DNA of 64,000 nucleotides from Stenotrophomonas bentonitica (GTDB taxonomy: Bacteria; Pseudomonadota; Gammaproteobacteria; Xanthomonadales; Xanthomonadaceae), in assembly GCF_002887735.1 (NCBI RefSeq), contig NZ_PKQP01000001.1:918679-982678 (forward strand), given 5' to 3'. Shown piece after piece: positions 1 through 8,097 of the stretch. The notes under the pieces were generated by a model. That model searched no databases and was not told where the DNA came from. It saw nothing but the letters and a program-made list of their open reading frames with translations. The translations under genes and the position numbers were made by a program. Within the stretch, counting starts at the first letter, position 1. Each line of letters starts with the position of its first letter.

Positions 1-1
1 G

Positions 2-226
2 ACCACCGATGCGCTGGCCGACTTCCTGCGTGCCCGTACGGCCCGCGGCGAGCTGGAGATCACCGATTTCCCGACCGCCGCCATCCAGTTCCTGACCTTG
101 ATCAAGGGCGAGCTGCATACGCATATGATGTGCGGGCTGCGGCCGGCCCCGGCCGAGTGCGATGCCAACGCTCATGTGAGCGCCAGCGTCGACTTTTTCC
201 TGCGGGCGTATGCCCGGCGGCACTAA
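2..226 (+). CDS. TetR/AcrR-family transcriptional regulator, C-terminal part
   Basis: Open from the window edge to a TAA; about 74 residues of the C-terminal ligand-binding domain are visible and the DNA-binding N-terminus lies outside. The segment containing IKGELHTHMMCGL resembles the C-terminal domain of AefR-like TetR regulators. It runs in the same direction as the next two genes, pcm and a TolC-type channel, so it may control efflux or envelope functions, but this is inferred from position only. The family call rests on a fragment and is moderate. Confidence 0.55.
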   Translation, partial: TTDALADFLRARTARGELEITDFPTAAIQFLTLIKGELHTHMMCGLRPAPAECDANAHVSASVDFFLRAYARRH

Positions 227-357
227 ACTGAATGGACCGGAGGTCGCGGTGACTTCCGGCACTGCGACCCCGGCGCGACGGCAGCGATGCTCTCAGCGCG
301 CCGCCGGCTCCCGGCACCGGTAAAATGGCCGGCCCACTGCGCTGGATATAGAACCTC

Positions 358-1005
358 ATGACGATCGATTACTCCCACGCCCGCGAACTGATGGTCGAAC
401 AGCAGATCCGCCCCTGGGATGTGCTGGAAATCCGCGTGCTCGATGTACTGGCACGCTTGCCGCGGGAGGCGTTCGTCGCTGAATCGCACCGGGCCCTGGC
501 TTACGCCGATATCGAGCTGCCGCTGGGCAACGGGCAGAAGATGATGAAGCCGGTCATCGGAGGCCGCACCCTGCAGGCGCTGGATCTGCAGCCGGGTGAT
601 GAAGTGCTGGAAATCGGCACCGGCAGCGGCTACCTGAGCGCCTGCATGGGCGAGCTGGCCCGCGAAGTGCTGAGCCTGGAGATCGATGCCGAGCTGGCCA
701 CCACCGCGCGCGCGCGTCTGGACGCCGCCGGCCTGGGCAACAACGTCCGCATCGAAACCGCCGACGCGCTGAGCTGGGATACCGAGCGCCGCTTCGATGC
801 GATCTGCGTCACCGGCGCGGTGGATGTCATCCCGTCACGTTTCGCCCAGTGGCTGCGTCCGGGCGGTCGACTGTTCGTGATCCGTGGCCGGTCCCCGGTC
901 ATGGAAGCGGTGCTGGTCAAGGCGGACGGCACCACTGAATCGCTGTTCGAAACCGATATCGACTACCTGCGCGGTGCCGCCCCGGCACCCCAGTTCCAAC
1001 TCTGA
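358..1005 (+). CDS. pcm: Protein-L-isoaspartate O-methyltransferase family protein
   Basis: The 215-residue product matches the usual Pcm length. It has the SAM-binding glycine loop VLEIGTGSGYLSA at about residues 81-93 and the acidic post-strand motif SLEIDAEL. Family members methylate isoaspartyl residues in aged proteins so that they can be repaired in the cytosol; members of this clade lying next to tolC have sometimes diverged, so the substrate is inferred. The ATG follows a short leader with a plausible TATA-like element (GGATATAG) just upstream. The next gene starts 16 bases after the stop, so pcm and the channel gene are probably cotranscribed. Confidence 0.8.
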   Translation: MTIDYSHARELMVEQQIRPWDVLEIRVLDVLARLPREAFVAESHRALAYADIELPLGNGQKMMKPVIGGRTLQALDLQPGDEVLEIGTGSGYLSACMGELAREVLSLEIDAELATTARARLDAAGLGNNVRIETADALSWDTERRFDAICVTGAVDVIPSRFAQWLRPGGRLFVIRGRSPVMEAVLVKADGTTESLFETDIDYLRGAAPAPQFQL

Positions 1006-1021
1006 GTCCAAGGAAGCCGCA

Positions 1022-2383
1022 ATGATCCGCCGATCCCTCGCCCTTGCGCTGGCCGCCGCCCTGCTGCCGATGACCGCCTCTGCCGCCGACCTGCTGCAGG
1101 TCTACGAAATGGCGCGCAACGGCGATCCGCAGCTCTCGGCTGCCGAGTCGACCCGCCTGTATGACAAGGAAGGCGCCGTGCAGGCGCGTGCCGCATTGCT
1201 GCCGCAGCTCAACGGCGAGGCCTCGCTCAACCGCAGCCGCACCAACCCGAACCATGATCTGACCTCCAGCTCGTTCACCACCAAGAGCCGGAACTACACG
1301 ATCAACGGCAGCCAGACGGTCTTCAACTTCACCCAGTTCGCCAACCTGCGTTCGCAGCGCGAACTGAGCCGCGCAGCGGATTTCACCCTGGATTCGGCCA
1401 ACGACGACCTGATCGTGCGCACCTCGGCGGCGTACTTCAACGTGCTGGTGGGCATTGAATCGCTGTCGGCCGCGCAGACCAACGAAGCCGCTGCCAAGAA
1501 GCAGTTCGACTTCGCCGACAAGCGCCTGGAAGTGGGCCTGGCCCCGATCACCGACGTGCACGAAGCCCGCGCCCAGTACGACCAGGCGCGCGCCAACACG
1601 ATCATCGCGCAGAACACCCTGGCCGACGCCTACCAGGCGCTGACCGAACTGACCGGCCAGCCGGTCACCGACCTGCGCGCCCTGCCGGCCGATTTCCGTC
1701 CGGAGCTGCCGGCCAAGTACGCCACCATCGATACGCTGGTGAACGAGGCCGTTGCGCAGAATCCGGCGCTGAAGGCGCAGGAACTGAAGGTCAACGCTGC
1801 CGAATCCGGCGTCTCGGCCGCCCGCGGCGCGCACTACCCGACCCTGTCGATCGGTGCCACTGCCGGCAAGTCGGCCAGCTGGGGTGATGTGGTCGGCGAC
1901 AGCGGCAGCTTCAGCCCGGACCGCCGCACCAACAGCGTCGGCCTGACCCTGAACGTGCCGATCTTCTCCGGCGGCGCCACCCAGTCCGGCGTGCGCCAGG
2001 CGCTGGCCCAGCGTGACATCGCCCAGGACGGTTACGAGCAGCAGAAGCGCGCCCTGGACCGCAACACCCGCAACGCCTACCAGACCCTGGTGGCGGGCAT
2101 CAGCGAAGTGGAAGCGCGTCGCCTGGCGGTCGTGTCGGCACAGAGCGCCTATGACGCCTCGCAGGTCGGCCTGGAAGTCGGTACGCGTACCGTGCTGGAC
2201 GTGATCCAGAACCAGCGCATCCTGTTCTCCGCGCAGCTGGACTACGCCAACGCCCGCTACACCTTCCTGCAGAACCGTCTGCAGCTGGGCCAAGCCGTCG
2301 GCACGCTGGACATCGCCGAACTGCAGGACATCAACCGCCTGCTGACCCAGAAGGCGGCCACGCCGAGCACCACCGTCAACTGA
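1022..2383 (+). CDS. tolC: TolC family outer-membrane channel
   Basis: The product is 453 residues when started at the ATG preceded by AAGGAA; an upstream in-frame extension would overlap pcm and is rejected. A signal peptide (MIRRSLALALAAALLPMTASA) is followed by the duplicated coiled-coil/beta repeat of TolC-type outer-membrane factors, with typical heptad-rich stretches around residues 130-230 and 340-430. TolC trimers form the exit duct for type I secretion and tripartite drug efflux. No membrane-fusion or inner-membrane pump gene is adjacent, so it probably serves several systems. A strong terminator follows directly. Confidence 0.85.
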   Translation: MIRRSLALALAAALLPMTASAADLLQVYEMARNGDPQLSAAESTRLYDKEGAVQARAALLPQLNGEASLNRSRTNPNHDLTSSSFTTKSRNYTINGSQTVFNFTQFANLRSQRELSRAADFTLDSANDDLIVRTSAAYFNVLVGIESLSAAQTNEAAAKKQFDFADKRLEVGLAPITDVHEARAQYDQARANTIIAQNTLADAYQALTELTGQPVTDLRALPADFRPELPAKYATIDTLVNEAVAQNPALKAQELKVNAAESGVSAARGAHYPTLSIGATAGKSASWGDVVGDSGSFSPDRRTNSVGLTLNVPIFSGGATQSGVRQALAQRDIAQDGYEQQKRALDRNTRNAYQTLVAGISEVEARRLAVVSAQSAYDASQVGLEVGTRTVLDVIQNQRILFSAQLDYANARYTFLQNRLQLGQAVGTLDIAELQDINRLLTQKAATPSTTVN

Positions 2384-2403
2384 TCGACGGCGCACGGCGA
2401 GAG

Positions 2404-2436
2404 AAAAAACCACCCGCCTGCGGGTGGTTTTTTTTT
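2404..2436 (+). terminator. Rho-independent terminator after tolC
   Basis: A near-perfect GC hairpin (AACCACCCGC / GCGGGTGGTT) ends in a run of nine T residues, just after the tolC stop. The A-run on the other side could also let it work on the opposite strand. Confidence 0.9.
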
Positions 2437-2577
2437 GCGTGCAAGGTGGTGATCGCGACATGCCACAGATGCTGCCCACGTGGCGGCCGCCATCGCGACC
2501 GCTTCGTGCGATGCCTACCCGCACACACTCTCCACCGTGAACCGGTCCACAGTCCGGCACGTGCCGTGAAAAAGGGC

Positions 2578-2606
2578 TTGACCCTCCGGCAGCGGCCGAC
2601 TAAGGT
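2578..2606 (+). promoter_or_regulatory. Candidate sigma-70 promoter for the mgtE locus
   Basis: TTGACC and TAAGGT are separated by exactly 17 bases. Transcription from here would give a leader of roughly 230 bases before the next gene, which is long for an ordinary 5' untranslated region. The rest of the gene-free stretch 2437-2577 shows nothing recognisable. Confidence 0.5.
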
Positions 2607-2687
2607 CCGCCCCGCACCACCTTCCCTTTCCCTCCAGAGGCCCCCTCCTTGGACAGTCATAGTCGATCTCGTTGCTGCTCCTGAGCC

Positions 2688-2736
2688 GACGGACCCACTG
2701 ACCCCAAGGTCGGTTCCGTCCGCACAGGACGGGGCC
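2688..2736 (+). promoter_or_regulatory. Leader RNA with two mutually exclusive hairpins (candidate riboswitch or attenuator)
   Basis: GACGGA (2688-2693) and ACTGACC (2697-2703) pair with GGTCGGT (2708-2714) and TCCGTC (2715-2720) around a CCAA loop, giving a 13-bp stem with a 3-base bulge. The 3' arm also opens a second hairpin, CCGTCC-GCACA-GGACGG (2716-2732), extendable to 10 bp with two G-U pairs. The two stems cannot coexist. The stretch sits between a promoter candidate and a gene followed by mgtE, so magnesium sensing is a reasonable guess, but no known riboswitch consensus was recognised. Confidence 0.4.
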
Positions 2737-2841
2737 CACCGGCGCAGCTGACACGCTCGCCCGCCTCGCATCATCCGTATCGCCGTTCCACCGACCCCAA
2801 GAAGGGTGCCGCTGGCGTTTCCGTTTGCCTGGAGATTGCCC

Positions 2842-3510
2842 ATGCACGTTTCCCGTGTGTTCGCCCTGCCCCTCGTGGCCGTGGCGATGCTTCCGCTCGA
2901 CACCCGCGCCGCCGCCAGCCTGATGGTGGACGACGCCTCCATCACCGATGCCGGTCGCTGCCAGTTGGAAAGCTGGGGCCGCCATACCGATGCCGGCAAC
3001 GACTGGACGGCCGTCCCGGCCTGCACGTTCGCCGATACCGAATGGTCGCTCGGCGTCAGCCATCAACACGCCACCTCGACGACGCAGTGGGCCGTGGGCG
3101 CCAAGCGGGTACTGCGTGATCTGGATCAGCGCCGCTGGGGCGTGGCGATCAGTGCCGGCCTCGGCAGCGACTGGCACCGCCCGCGCGCCGACGACTGGAG
3201 CCTCAATGCACCGCTGACGGTGGTGCTCGGCGCGTCGGATCGCACCCTGCTTCACCTCAACCTGGGCTGGGCACGCATGGGCGATGCACGGGGCCGCACC
3301 GATGGCATCGGCGTGGAAATCGTGGCTGCACCGCAGTGGTCACTGCTGGCCGAAACCGCCCGCGATGCGGCGCGCCAGCGCAGCAGCCAGTTCGGCGTGC
3401 GCCACGAACTCTGGCGTGGCGCCAGCGTGGATCTGCTCGCGGGGCGTGCCCACCACCGGCGCGACGGGCAGTGGATCACGCTCGGCCTCAATCTCGCCGC
3501 CGCGCCGTAA
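2842..3510 (+). CDS. Exported protein of unknown function upstream of mgtE
   Basis: The 222-residue product begins at an ATG with GGAG seven bases upstream; a 12-residue-longer start is less likely because it would place charged and bulky residues before the signal peptide. The N-terminus (MHVSRVFALPLVAVAMLPL...) looks like a Sec signal. The rest alternates polar and hydrophobic residues in short strands and ends in WITLGLNLAAAP, which suggests a small outer-membrane beta-barrel or porin-like fold, without a terminal aromatic. It is not recognised as a named family. It lies 175 bases before mgtE on the same strand. Confidence 0.55.
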   Translation: MHVSRVFALPLVAVAMLPLDTRAAASLMVDDASITDAGRCQLESWGRHTDAGNDWTAVPACTFADTEWSLGVSHQHATSTTQWAVGAKRVLRDLDQRRWGVAISAGLGSDWHRPRADDWSLNAPLTVVLGASDRTLLHLNLGWARMGDARGRTDGIGVEIVAAPQWSLLAETARDAARQRSSQFGVRHELWRGASVDLLAGRAHHRRDGQWITLGLNLAAAP

Positions 3511-3685
3511 TGCCGCGCGTGCCGGCTGACCGCACCGACTGATCCTGCCGGCCGCCTGCGCTGCGTACGCGGCGCGCACGCACACCCCTGCCTGCCTCGC
3601 CCGGGCGCACGCCGATGCGTCCCACGCCTGTACCTCATCACTGCGCGTTGTCACCCCACGCGCCGCTTTCTGCTGGAGAACCACC

Positions 3686-5068
3686 ATGAACCGCGAAGAC
3701 CTCCTGTTCTCGATCCGCACCCTCTCGCTTTCCCTCGACACGGCCGGCTTTGTCAGCATCGCCGCGACCACGCATCCCTCCGACCTGGTCGATGCGCTCG
3801 ATGCGCTGAGCGTGGACAAGACACTCCCCTTGCTGATGATGCTCGACCCGCAGGCACGCGCCGAGCTGTTCGCGCACTTCACCGAGATACGCCAGGATCA
3901 GCTGCTGGCCGCGATGCCGCGCGAGGCGGTGGTGCAGCTGTTCGAACACATGCCCTCGGATGACCGCGCCGATCTGTACAACCGGCTCGGCGATGATGCC
4001 AAGCAGACACTGCTGCCGGCACTGACCAAAGTCGAGCGCGACGACATCCTCAAGATGGCGTCCTATCCCGAAGGCACGGTCGGCTCGGCGACGACGTCCG
4101 ATTATGTCTGGGTTTCACCGGAGATGACCGTCGCGCAGGCGCTGGCACATATCCGCGCCACTGCGCTGCACAGCGAGACGGTGAACATCCTGTTCGTGCT
4201 CGACCACACGCTGCGGCTGCGCGGCACGGTGGCCCTGCGTGATCTGGTGTTGGCCAACGAGAACCGCACGGTCGCCTCGATCATGCATGAGCAGCCGGTC
4301 GCCGCAAAGGCGCACTGGCCCAGGCTGCAGGCCGCCGAACTGATCCGTCGCTACGATCTACTCGCGCTGCCGGTCACCAACGGCGGAGACCGCATGATCG
4401 GCATCGTCACCGTCGACGATGCGATGGACATCGACAAGGAACAGGACGCCTCGCAGCTGGCGCGCTTCGGCGGCACGGTGAGCGCGCACGGCAACGACCT
4501 GGACGTTCGCAGCACGCCACTGAAGCAGATGTTCCGCGTGCGGGTGTTCTGGCTGGCGATCCTGACCTGCTTCGGCATCGTCACCAGTACCTTTGTGGCC
4601 GCGCAGGAAGAGCTGCTGTCGCAGGTGATCGTGCTGGCCGCCTTCATCGCCCCGATCGTGGACATGGGTGGCAACACCGGCAGCCAGTCGGCCACGCTGG
4701 TGATCCGCAGCATGGCACTGGGCGAATTGAAACTGAGCTGGCGCGATGTGGCGTTCGTGATCAAACGCGAACTGCCGGTGGCCGCCGCGCTGGGCATCAG
4801 CATCGCCGTGCTGGAAGCGGTCCTGGCCTATTTCAGCAAGGGCGTTGGCATGGACGTGCTGCTGGTGGTGGGCTCGAGCATGCTGGTGTGCACCGCACTG
4901 GGCGGCATCATCGGCGCATTGCTGCCGTTCGCCGCACGCCGCATCGGGGCGGATCCGGCCACGCTGTCGGCCCCGATGATCACCTCGGTGATGGACCTGC
5001 TCGGCGTGTTCATCTACTTCGGCTTTGCCTACGCCTTCCTGGGCGACCTGCTGGTCGCCGCTGCCTGA
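3686..5068 (+). CDS. mgtE: Magnesium channel/transporter MgtE
   Basis: The 460-residue product has the full MgtE layout: an N-terminal superhelical domain (about 1-135), two CBS domains (about 136-265) and five membrane helices at the C-terminus. The pore motif appears as PIVDMGGNTGSQSA, and the last helices carry the conserved IYFGFAY stretch. MgtE conducts Mg2+ across the inner membrane, with the cytosolic domains closing the channel when internal Mg2+ is high. The ATG follows CTGGAGAACCACC, a good ribosome site. Whether it is read from the upstream leader or from its own promoter is not visible. Confidence 0.92.
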   Translation: MNREDLLFSIRTLSLSLDTAGFVSIAATTHPSDLVDALDALSVDKTLPLLMMLDPQARAELFAHFTEIRQDQLLAAMPREAVVQLFEHMPSDDRADLYNRLGDDAKQTLLPALTKVERDDILKMASYPEGTVGSATTSDYVWVSPEMTVAQALAHIRATALHSETVNILFVLDHTLRLRGTVALRDLVLANENRTVASIMHEQPVAAKAHWPRLQAAELIRRYDLLALPVTNGGDRMIGIVTVDDAMDIDKEQDASQLARFGGTVSAHGNDLDVRSTPLKQMFRVRVFWLAILTCFGIVTSTFVAAQEELLSQVIVLAAFIAPIVDMGGNTGSQSATLVIRSMALGELKLSWRDVAFVIKRELPVAAALGISIAVLEAVLAYFSKGVGMDVLLVVGSSMLVCTALGGIIGALLPFAARRIGADPATLSAPMITSVMDLLGVFIYFGFAYAFLGDLLVAAA

Positions 5069-5099
5069 CGCAGGCGCGGGCCCGGTCGTCGCATCGCGC

Positions 5100-5132
5100 G
5101 ATCAGGCCTGCGATCAGGCCTGCAATCAGGCC
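5100..5132. repeat. 12-bp tandem repeat at the 3' end of waaA
   Basis: GATCAGGCCTGC occurs twice in a row and is followed by a third, partial copy (AATCAGGCC). The waaA stop codon lies in the third copy, and the other copies carry the same TGA in step, since 12 is divisible by three. Nothing suggests it is mobile; slipped-strand expansion is the simplest origin. Confidence 0.7.
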
Positions 5133-6424
5133 ACCGGCGGCGGCAACTGCGGGGCGATCAGGGCTACGGTGCGCTTCAGTGCGCCGCGCCCGTTGCTCAC
5201 CAGCGCGCAGCCCGCCCGGGCCATGTCCTCGCGGGCCTGCGGATCGCGCAGCAGGGTCAGCAGTGCATCGCCGACCCCGTTGGCATCCTCGGCAATGACC
5301 ACCGCACCGGCCTCGCGCATGCGCCGGGAAATCTCGGCAAAGTTGTGCAGGTGCGGGCCAGTGACCGTTGCGGTGCCCATTGCCGCCGGCTCCAGCAGGT
5401 TGTGCCCCCCGATGGCCTGCAGGCTGCCACCGACGAAGGCCACCTGGGCGCACCCGTAGAACGACATCAACTCGCCAAGCGTATCGATCACGAACACATC
5501 GGTATCGGCCTGCGGCCACTGCTGCTGGCGGCGCGTGGCCACCTTCCAGCCCTGCTCGCGGGCCAGCGCTTCCACCCTTGGGAAGCGCTCGGGATGCCGC
5601 GGCGCCCACAACAGCAGCAGGCCCGGCACCGCCTCGCGCAGGCGGCGGTGCAGATCGATGGTGGCCTGCTCTTCGCCCTCGTGCGTACTGGCGGCGATCC
5701 AGACCGGATGCTGGGCGGGCACCAGCTCATGGAAGCGCGCGATGAAGTCCTGCACGTTCGGCGTGGCGATATCGAATTTCAGATTGCCCAGCGGCTGCAC
5801 CTGGTCCGGGCGGGCGCCGAGCTGGATGAAGCGCTCGGCATCGTCGGCCGATTGCGCCGCCACACAGGTCACGGTACGCAGCGCGCGGCCGATCAGCGGC
5901 CGCAGCAGGCGGTAACCGCGCAGCGAGCGCGCCGACAACCGCGCATTGAGGATGTAGACCGGGATGCTGCGGTCGCGGCACCCGAACAGCAGGTTCGGCC
6001 ACAGCTCGGTTTCCAGGATCAGCGCCAGGCTCGGCTTGAAGTGGCCGAGGAAGCGACCGACGCTGCCCGGCACGTCGTAGGGCAGGTACACGTGGTCGAC
6101 CGCATCGCCCCACAGCGCGCGGACCCGTTCGGAGCCGGTCGGGGTGATGGTGGTGATCACCCAGCGGATGTCCGGACGCAGCGCACGCAAGGCGTTCACC
6201 AGTGGCGCTGCGGCGTTCACCTCACCCACCGAGACCGCGTGCAGCCAGACCCGCGGCTGGCCGCTGGAGTGCGGATAGGAGGCATAGCGCTCATCCCAGC
6301 GCTGGAAGTACTCGCGCACCCGGAAGCCCCGCCACACCAGGTGGTACACGGTGATCGGCAACAGCAGGTAGAGCACGGCCGAGTACAGGCCGCGCAGGAT
6401 CCATTCGACAGGGCTTTTACGCAT
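5126..6424 (-). CDS. waaA: 3-deoxy-D-manno-octulosonic acid (Kdo) transferase
   Basis: WaaA transfers Kdo from CMP-Kdo to the lipid A precursor at the cytosolic face of the inner membrane, starting the LPS inner core. The 432-residue product has one N-terminal membrane anchor (LYSAVLYLLLPITVYHLVW), the GT30 motif HAVSVGEVNAA, LETELWPNL, and the C-terminal nucleotide-binding signature FVGGSLQAIGGHNLLEPAA. The start MRKSPVEW is preferred; an in-frame extension of 23 residues would run into the divergent promoter region. It is divergent from lpxL, another lipid A gene, across about 95 bases, which suggests shared control. Confidence 0.92.
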   Translation of the reverse strand: MRKSPVEWILRGLYSAVLYLLLPITVYHLVWRGFRVREYFQRWDERYASYPHSSGQPRVWLHAVSVGEVNAAAPLVNALRALRPDIRWVITTITPTGSERVRALWGDAVDHVYLPYDVPGSVGRFLGHFKPSLALILETELWPNLLFGCRDRSIPVYILNARLSARSLRGYRLLRPLIGRALRTVTCVAAQSADDAERFIQLGARPDQVQPLGNLKFDIATPNVQDFIARFHELVPAQHPVWIAASTHEGEEQATIDLHRRLREAVPGLLLLWAPRHPERFPRVEALAREQGWKVATRRQQQWPQADTDVFVIDTLGELMSFYGCAQVAFVGGSLQAIGGHNLLEPAAMGTATVTGPHLHNFAEISRRMREAGAVVIAEDANGVGDALLTLLRDPQAREDMARAGCALVSNGRGALKRTVALIAPQLPPPVA

Positions 6425-6519
6425 GGGCAAAGGATACGGGAGCGGCGCGGGGAAGACACGCCGCGCCGCCGTGATGGCCCTGCCGGGACGCATCCGGGCG
6501 CATCCATTAGAATCGAGGC

Positions 6520-7440
6520 ATGTCCGATAACGCTTCCACCGCCACCCGGCCGTCCCTGCGCAATCCGCGCCACTGGCCGACCTTCGCTTTCATGCTGGTC
6601 GCCTTCGCGATCGCCCGCCTGCCGTGGATGCTGCAGCGTGCGCTTGGCCGCGGCGTCGGCACGGTGGCCTACCGGCTGGCCAGCAGCCGCCGGCGCGCCG
6701 CCGAGGTCAACCTGAAGCTGTGCTTCCCCGAGAAGGACGACGCCTGGCGCCAGCGCCTGCTGCGCGACAGCTTCGACGCGCTGGGCGTGGGCATCTTTGA
6801 ATTCGCCCGGGCCTGGTGGGGCAGCATCGACAGCATCCGCCCGCAGGTGCAGATCGAGGGGCTGGAGCACCTGCACCGCATGCAGGCCGAGGGCCGTGGG
6901 GTGCTGCTGGTGTCCGGCCACTTCATGACGCTGGAGATGTGTGGCCGCCTGCTGTGCGACCACGTCGAGCTCTCCGGCATGTACCGCAAGCATCGCAACC
7001 CGGTGTACGAGTGGGCGGTGAAGTTCGGCCGCCTGCGCTACGCCAAGGCGATGTACGCCAACGAGGACATCCGCGCGACGGTGCGGCATCTGAAGAAGGG
7101 CGGCTTTCTCTGGTACGCGCCGGACCAGGACATGCGCGGCAAGGACACGGTGTTCGTGCCGTTCTTCGGCCACACCGCTTCGACCATCACCGCCACGCAC
7201 CAGCTGGCCCGGATGACCGGCTGCGCGGTGATTCCGTATTTCCACCGTCGCGAAGGCGGCAAGTACTTCCTGAAGATCGGCGCGCCGCTGGAGAATTTCC
7301 CCAGCGAGGATGTCGAGGCTGATACTGCGCGCGTCAACCAGGCCATCGAAGCGATGGTGCGCGAGGCCCCGGACCAGTACCTGTGGATCCACCGCCGCTT
7401 CAAGCGCCAGCCCGGCGGCCGCAGCGATTATTACCGGTAG
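6520..7440 (+). CDS. lpxL: Lipid A biosynthesis lauroyl/myristoyl acyltransferase (LpxL/HtrB family)
   Basis: This inner-membrane enzyme adds a secondary acyl chain to Kdo2-lipid IVA. The 306 residues carry the HX4D/E catalytic motif as GHFMTLE (His about residue 130), the family motif WYAPDQDMRGKDTVFVPFFG, and the ending DQYLWIHRRFKRQP. A hydrophobic N-terminal segment anchors it. It is divergent from waaA, the preceding step of the same pathway. Its TAG stop codon is the TAG of a GTAG-type REP element that starts one base earlier, at 7437. Confidence 0.88.
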   Translation: MSDNASTATRPSLRNPRHWPTFAFMLVAFAIARLPWMLQRALGRGVGTVAYRLASSRRRAAEVNLKLCFPEKDDAWRQRLLRDSFDALGVGIFEFARAWWGSIDSIRPQVQIEGLEHLHRMQAEGRGVLLVSGHFMTLEMCGRLLCDHVELSGMYRKHRNPVYEWAVKFGRLRYAKAMYANEDIRATVRHLKKGGFLWYAPDQDMRGKDTVFVPFFGHTASTITATHQLARMTGCAVIPYFHRREGGKYFLKIGAPLENFPSEDVEADTARVNQAIEAMVREAPDQYLWIHRRFKRQPGGRSDYYR

Positions 7441-7461
7441 AACCACCCCATGGGTGGCTGC
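7437..7461 (+). repeat. GTAG-type REP element overlapping the lpxL stop
   Basis: GTAG is followed by the imperfect palindrome AACCACCCCATGGGTGGCTGC. It matches the layout of Stenotrophomonas SMAG/REP elements. The TAG in the head is the stop codon of lpxL. Confidence 0.8.
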
Positions 7462-7468
7462 CCCCTCG

Positions 7469-7535
7469 GTAGCGCCACCCCATGAGTGGCTGCAGGGTGC
7501 CTGACCGCGAACAGCCACCCATTGGGTGGCTCTAC
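7469..7535. repeat. Inverted REP pair (REPIN-like)
   Basis: Two 25-bp GTAG palindromes of the CCAC-core family face each other: 7469-7493 on the plus strand and 7511-7535 on the minus strand, separated by 17 bases. Facing pairs of this kind are REPINs, the usual mobile unit of REP sequences. The minus-strand copy supplies the stop codon of the RAYT gene. Confidence 0.8.
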
Positions 7536-7987
7536 GCTTCCATGGGCCACCGCGACCAGGCGTGCGGGTACTCCCCCAACGCACTGGCCAATCCCGCACG
7601 TATCGGGTTGGCGAGGATGTACAGCGCCTGCCGGCGCAAGGATGCCTCATTTCTCACGGCGTGGTCGAAGTACCCGTGCTGCCAGAGCTTTCCCTTTCGC
7701 TGCAGACGCTCATTCAACAATCGGCTGCTGCGTGATTTGAACAGCAGCACGCAACGAGCCAAGGTGTCTTGCCGCAGTTGGATCAACCAATGCACATGGT
7801 CCGGCATTACCACCCAAGATAACGTGCAGCTGACCCCGCAACGATCCATGTAGCGCAGCGTGTCGATGATTACCTCTGCGTTGAGGGGATCCTCGAACCA
7901 CTTGCGCCTGTCGTGCGTGGTGGTGGTGAGCGCGTAGCAATACCCTGGATGCGAGTATCGGCCGCGTTGAAGGCGTTGGCTGGCCAT
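7532..7987 (-). CDS. REP-associated tyrosine transposase (RAYT, Y1/HUH superfamily)
   Basis: The 151-residue product has the HUH-type metal motif in VMPDHVHWLIQ and a downstream helix with the probable catalytic tyrosine (GYFDHAVRNEASLRRQALYI). RAYTs nick single-stranded REP DNA and are thought to move REP/REPIN sequences within a genome. The start is at MASQRLQRGRYSH; the frame stays open further upstream but into non-conserved sequence. REP elements flank it on both sides, and its TAG stop lies inside one of them. Both His residues and the Tyr look intact, so it may be active. Confidence 0.85.
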   Translation of the reverse strand: MASQRLQRGRYSHPGYCYALTTTTHDRRKWFEDPLNAEVIIDTLRYMDRCGVSCTLSWVVMPDHVHWLIQLRQDTLARCVLLFKSRSSRLLNERLQRKGKLWQHGYFDHAVRNEASLRRQALYILANPIRAGLASALGEYPHAWSRWPMEA

Positions 7988-8072
7988 CGCACGAGAGTGC
8001 GTTGGCCGGGGCATGGAGCCATCGGTGGATGGCGCGCATGTGCGTCGGCATGTCCCCATACCCGGGCCACAA

Positions 8073-8097
8073 GCAGCCACGCATGGCGTGGCTCTAC
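8073..8097 (-). repeat. GTAG-type REP element between RAYT and the O-antigen-ligase-like gene
   Basis: On the minus strand it reads GTAG followed by AGCCACGCCATGCGTGGCTGC, the same CCAC-core family as the elements on the other side of the RAYT. Its TAG is the stop codon of the neighbouring membrane-protein gene. Confidence 0.8.

Noticed and set aside
2578..2610. TTGACC...CCTCCGG... considered as a MerR/CueR-type operator
   Set aside because: Spacer is 17 bp, not the 19-20 bp of MerR-type promoters, and the dyad is absent.
2578..2841. Leader considered as a known M-box or yybP-ykoY riboswitch
   Set aside because: The conserved cores of those classes were not found by eye, so it is only reported as an unassigned structured leader.
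7437..8097. Repeated palindromes considered as a CRISPR array
   Set aside because: Spacing is irregular, units are inverted relative to each other and each is itself a palindrome with a GTAG head, as in REP elements.
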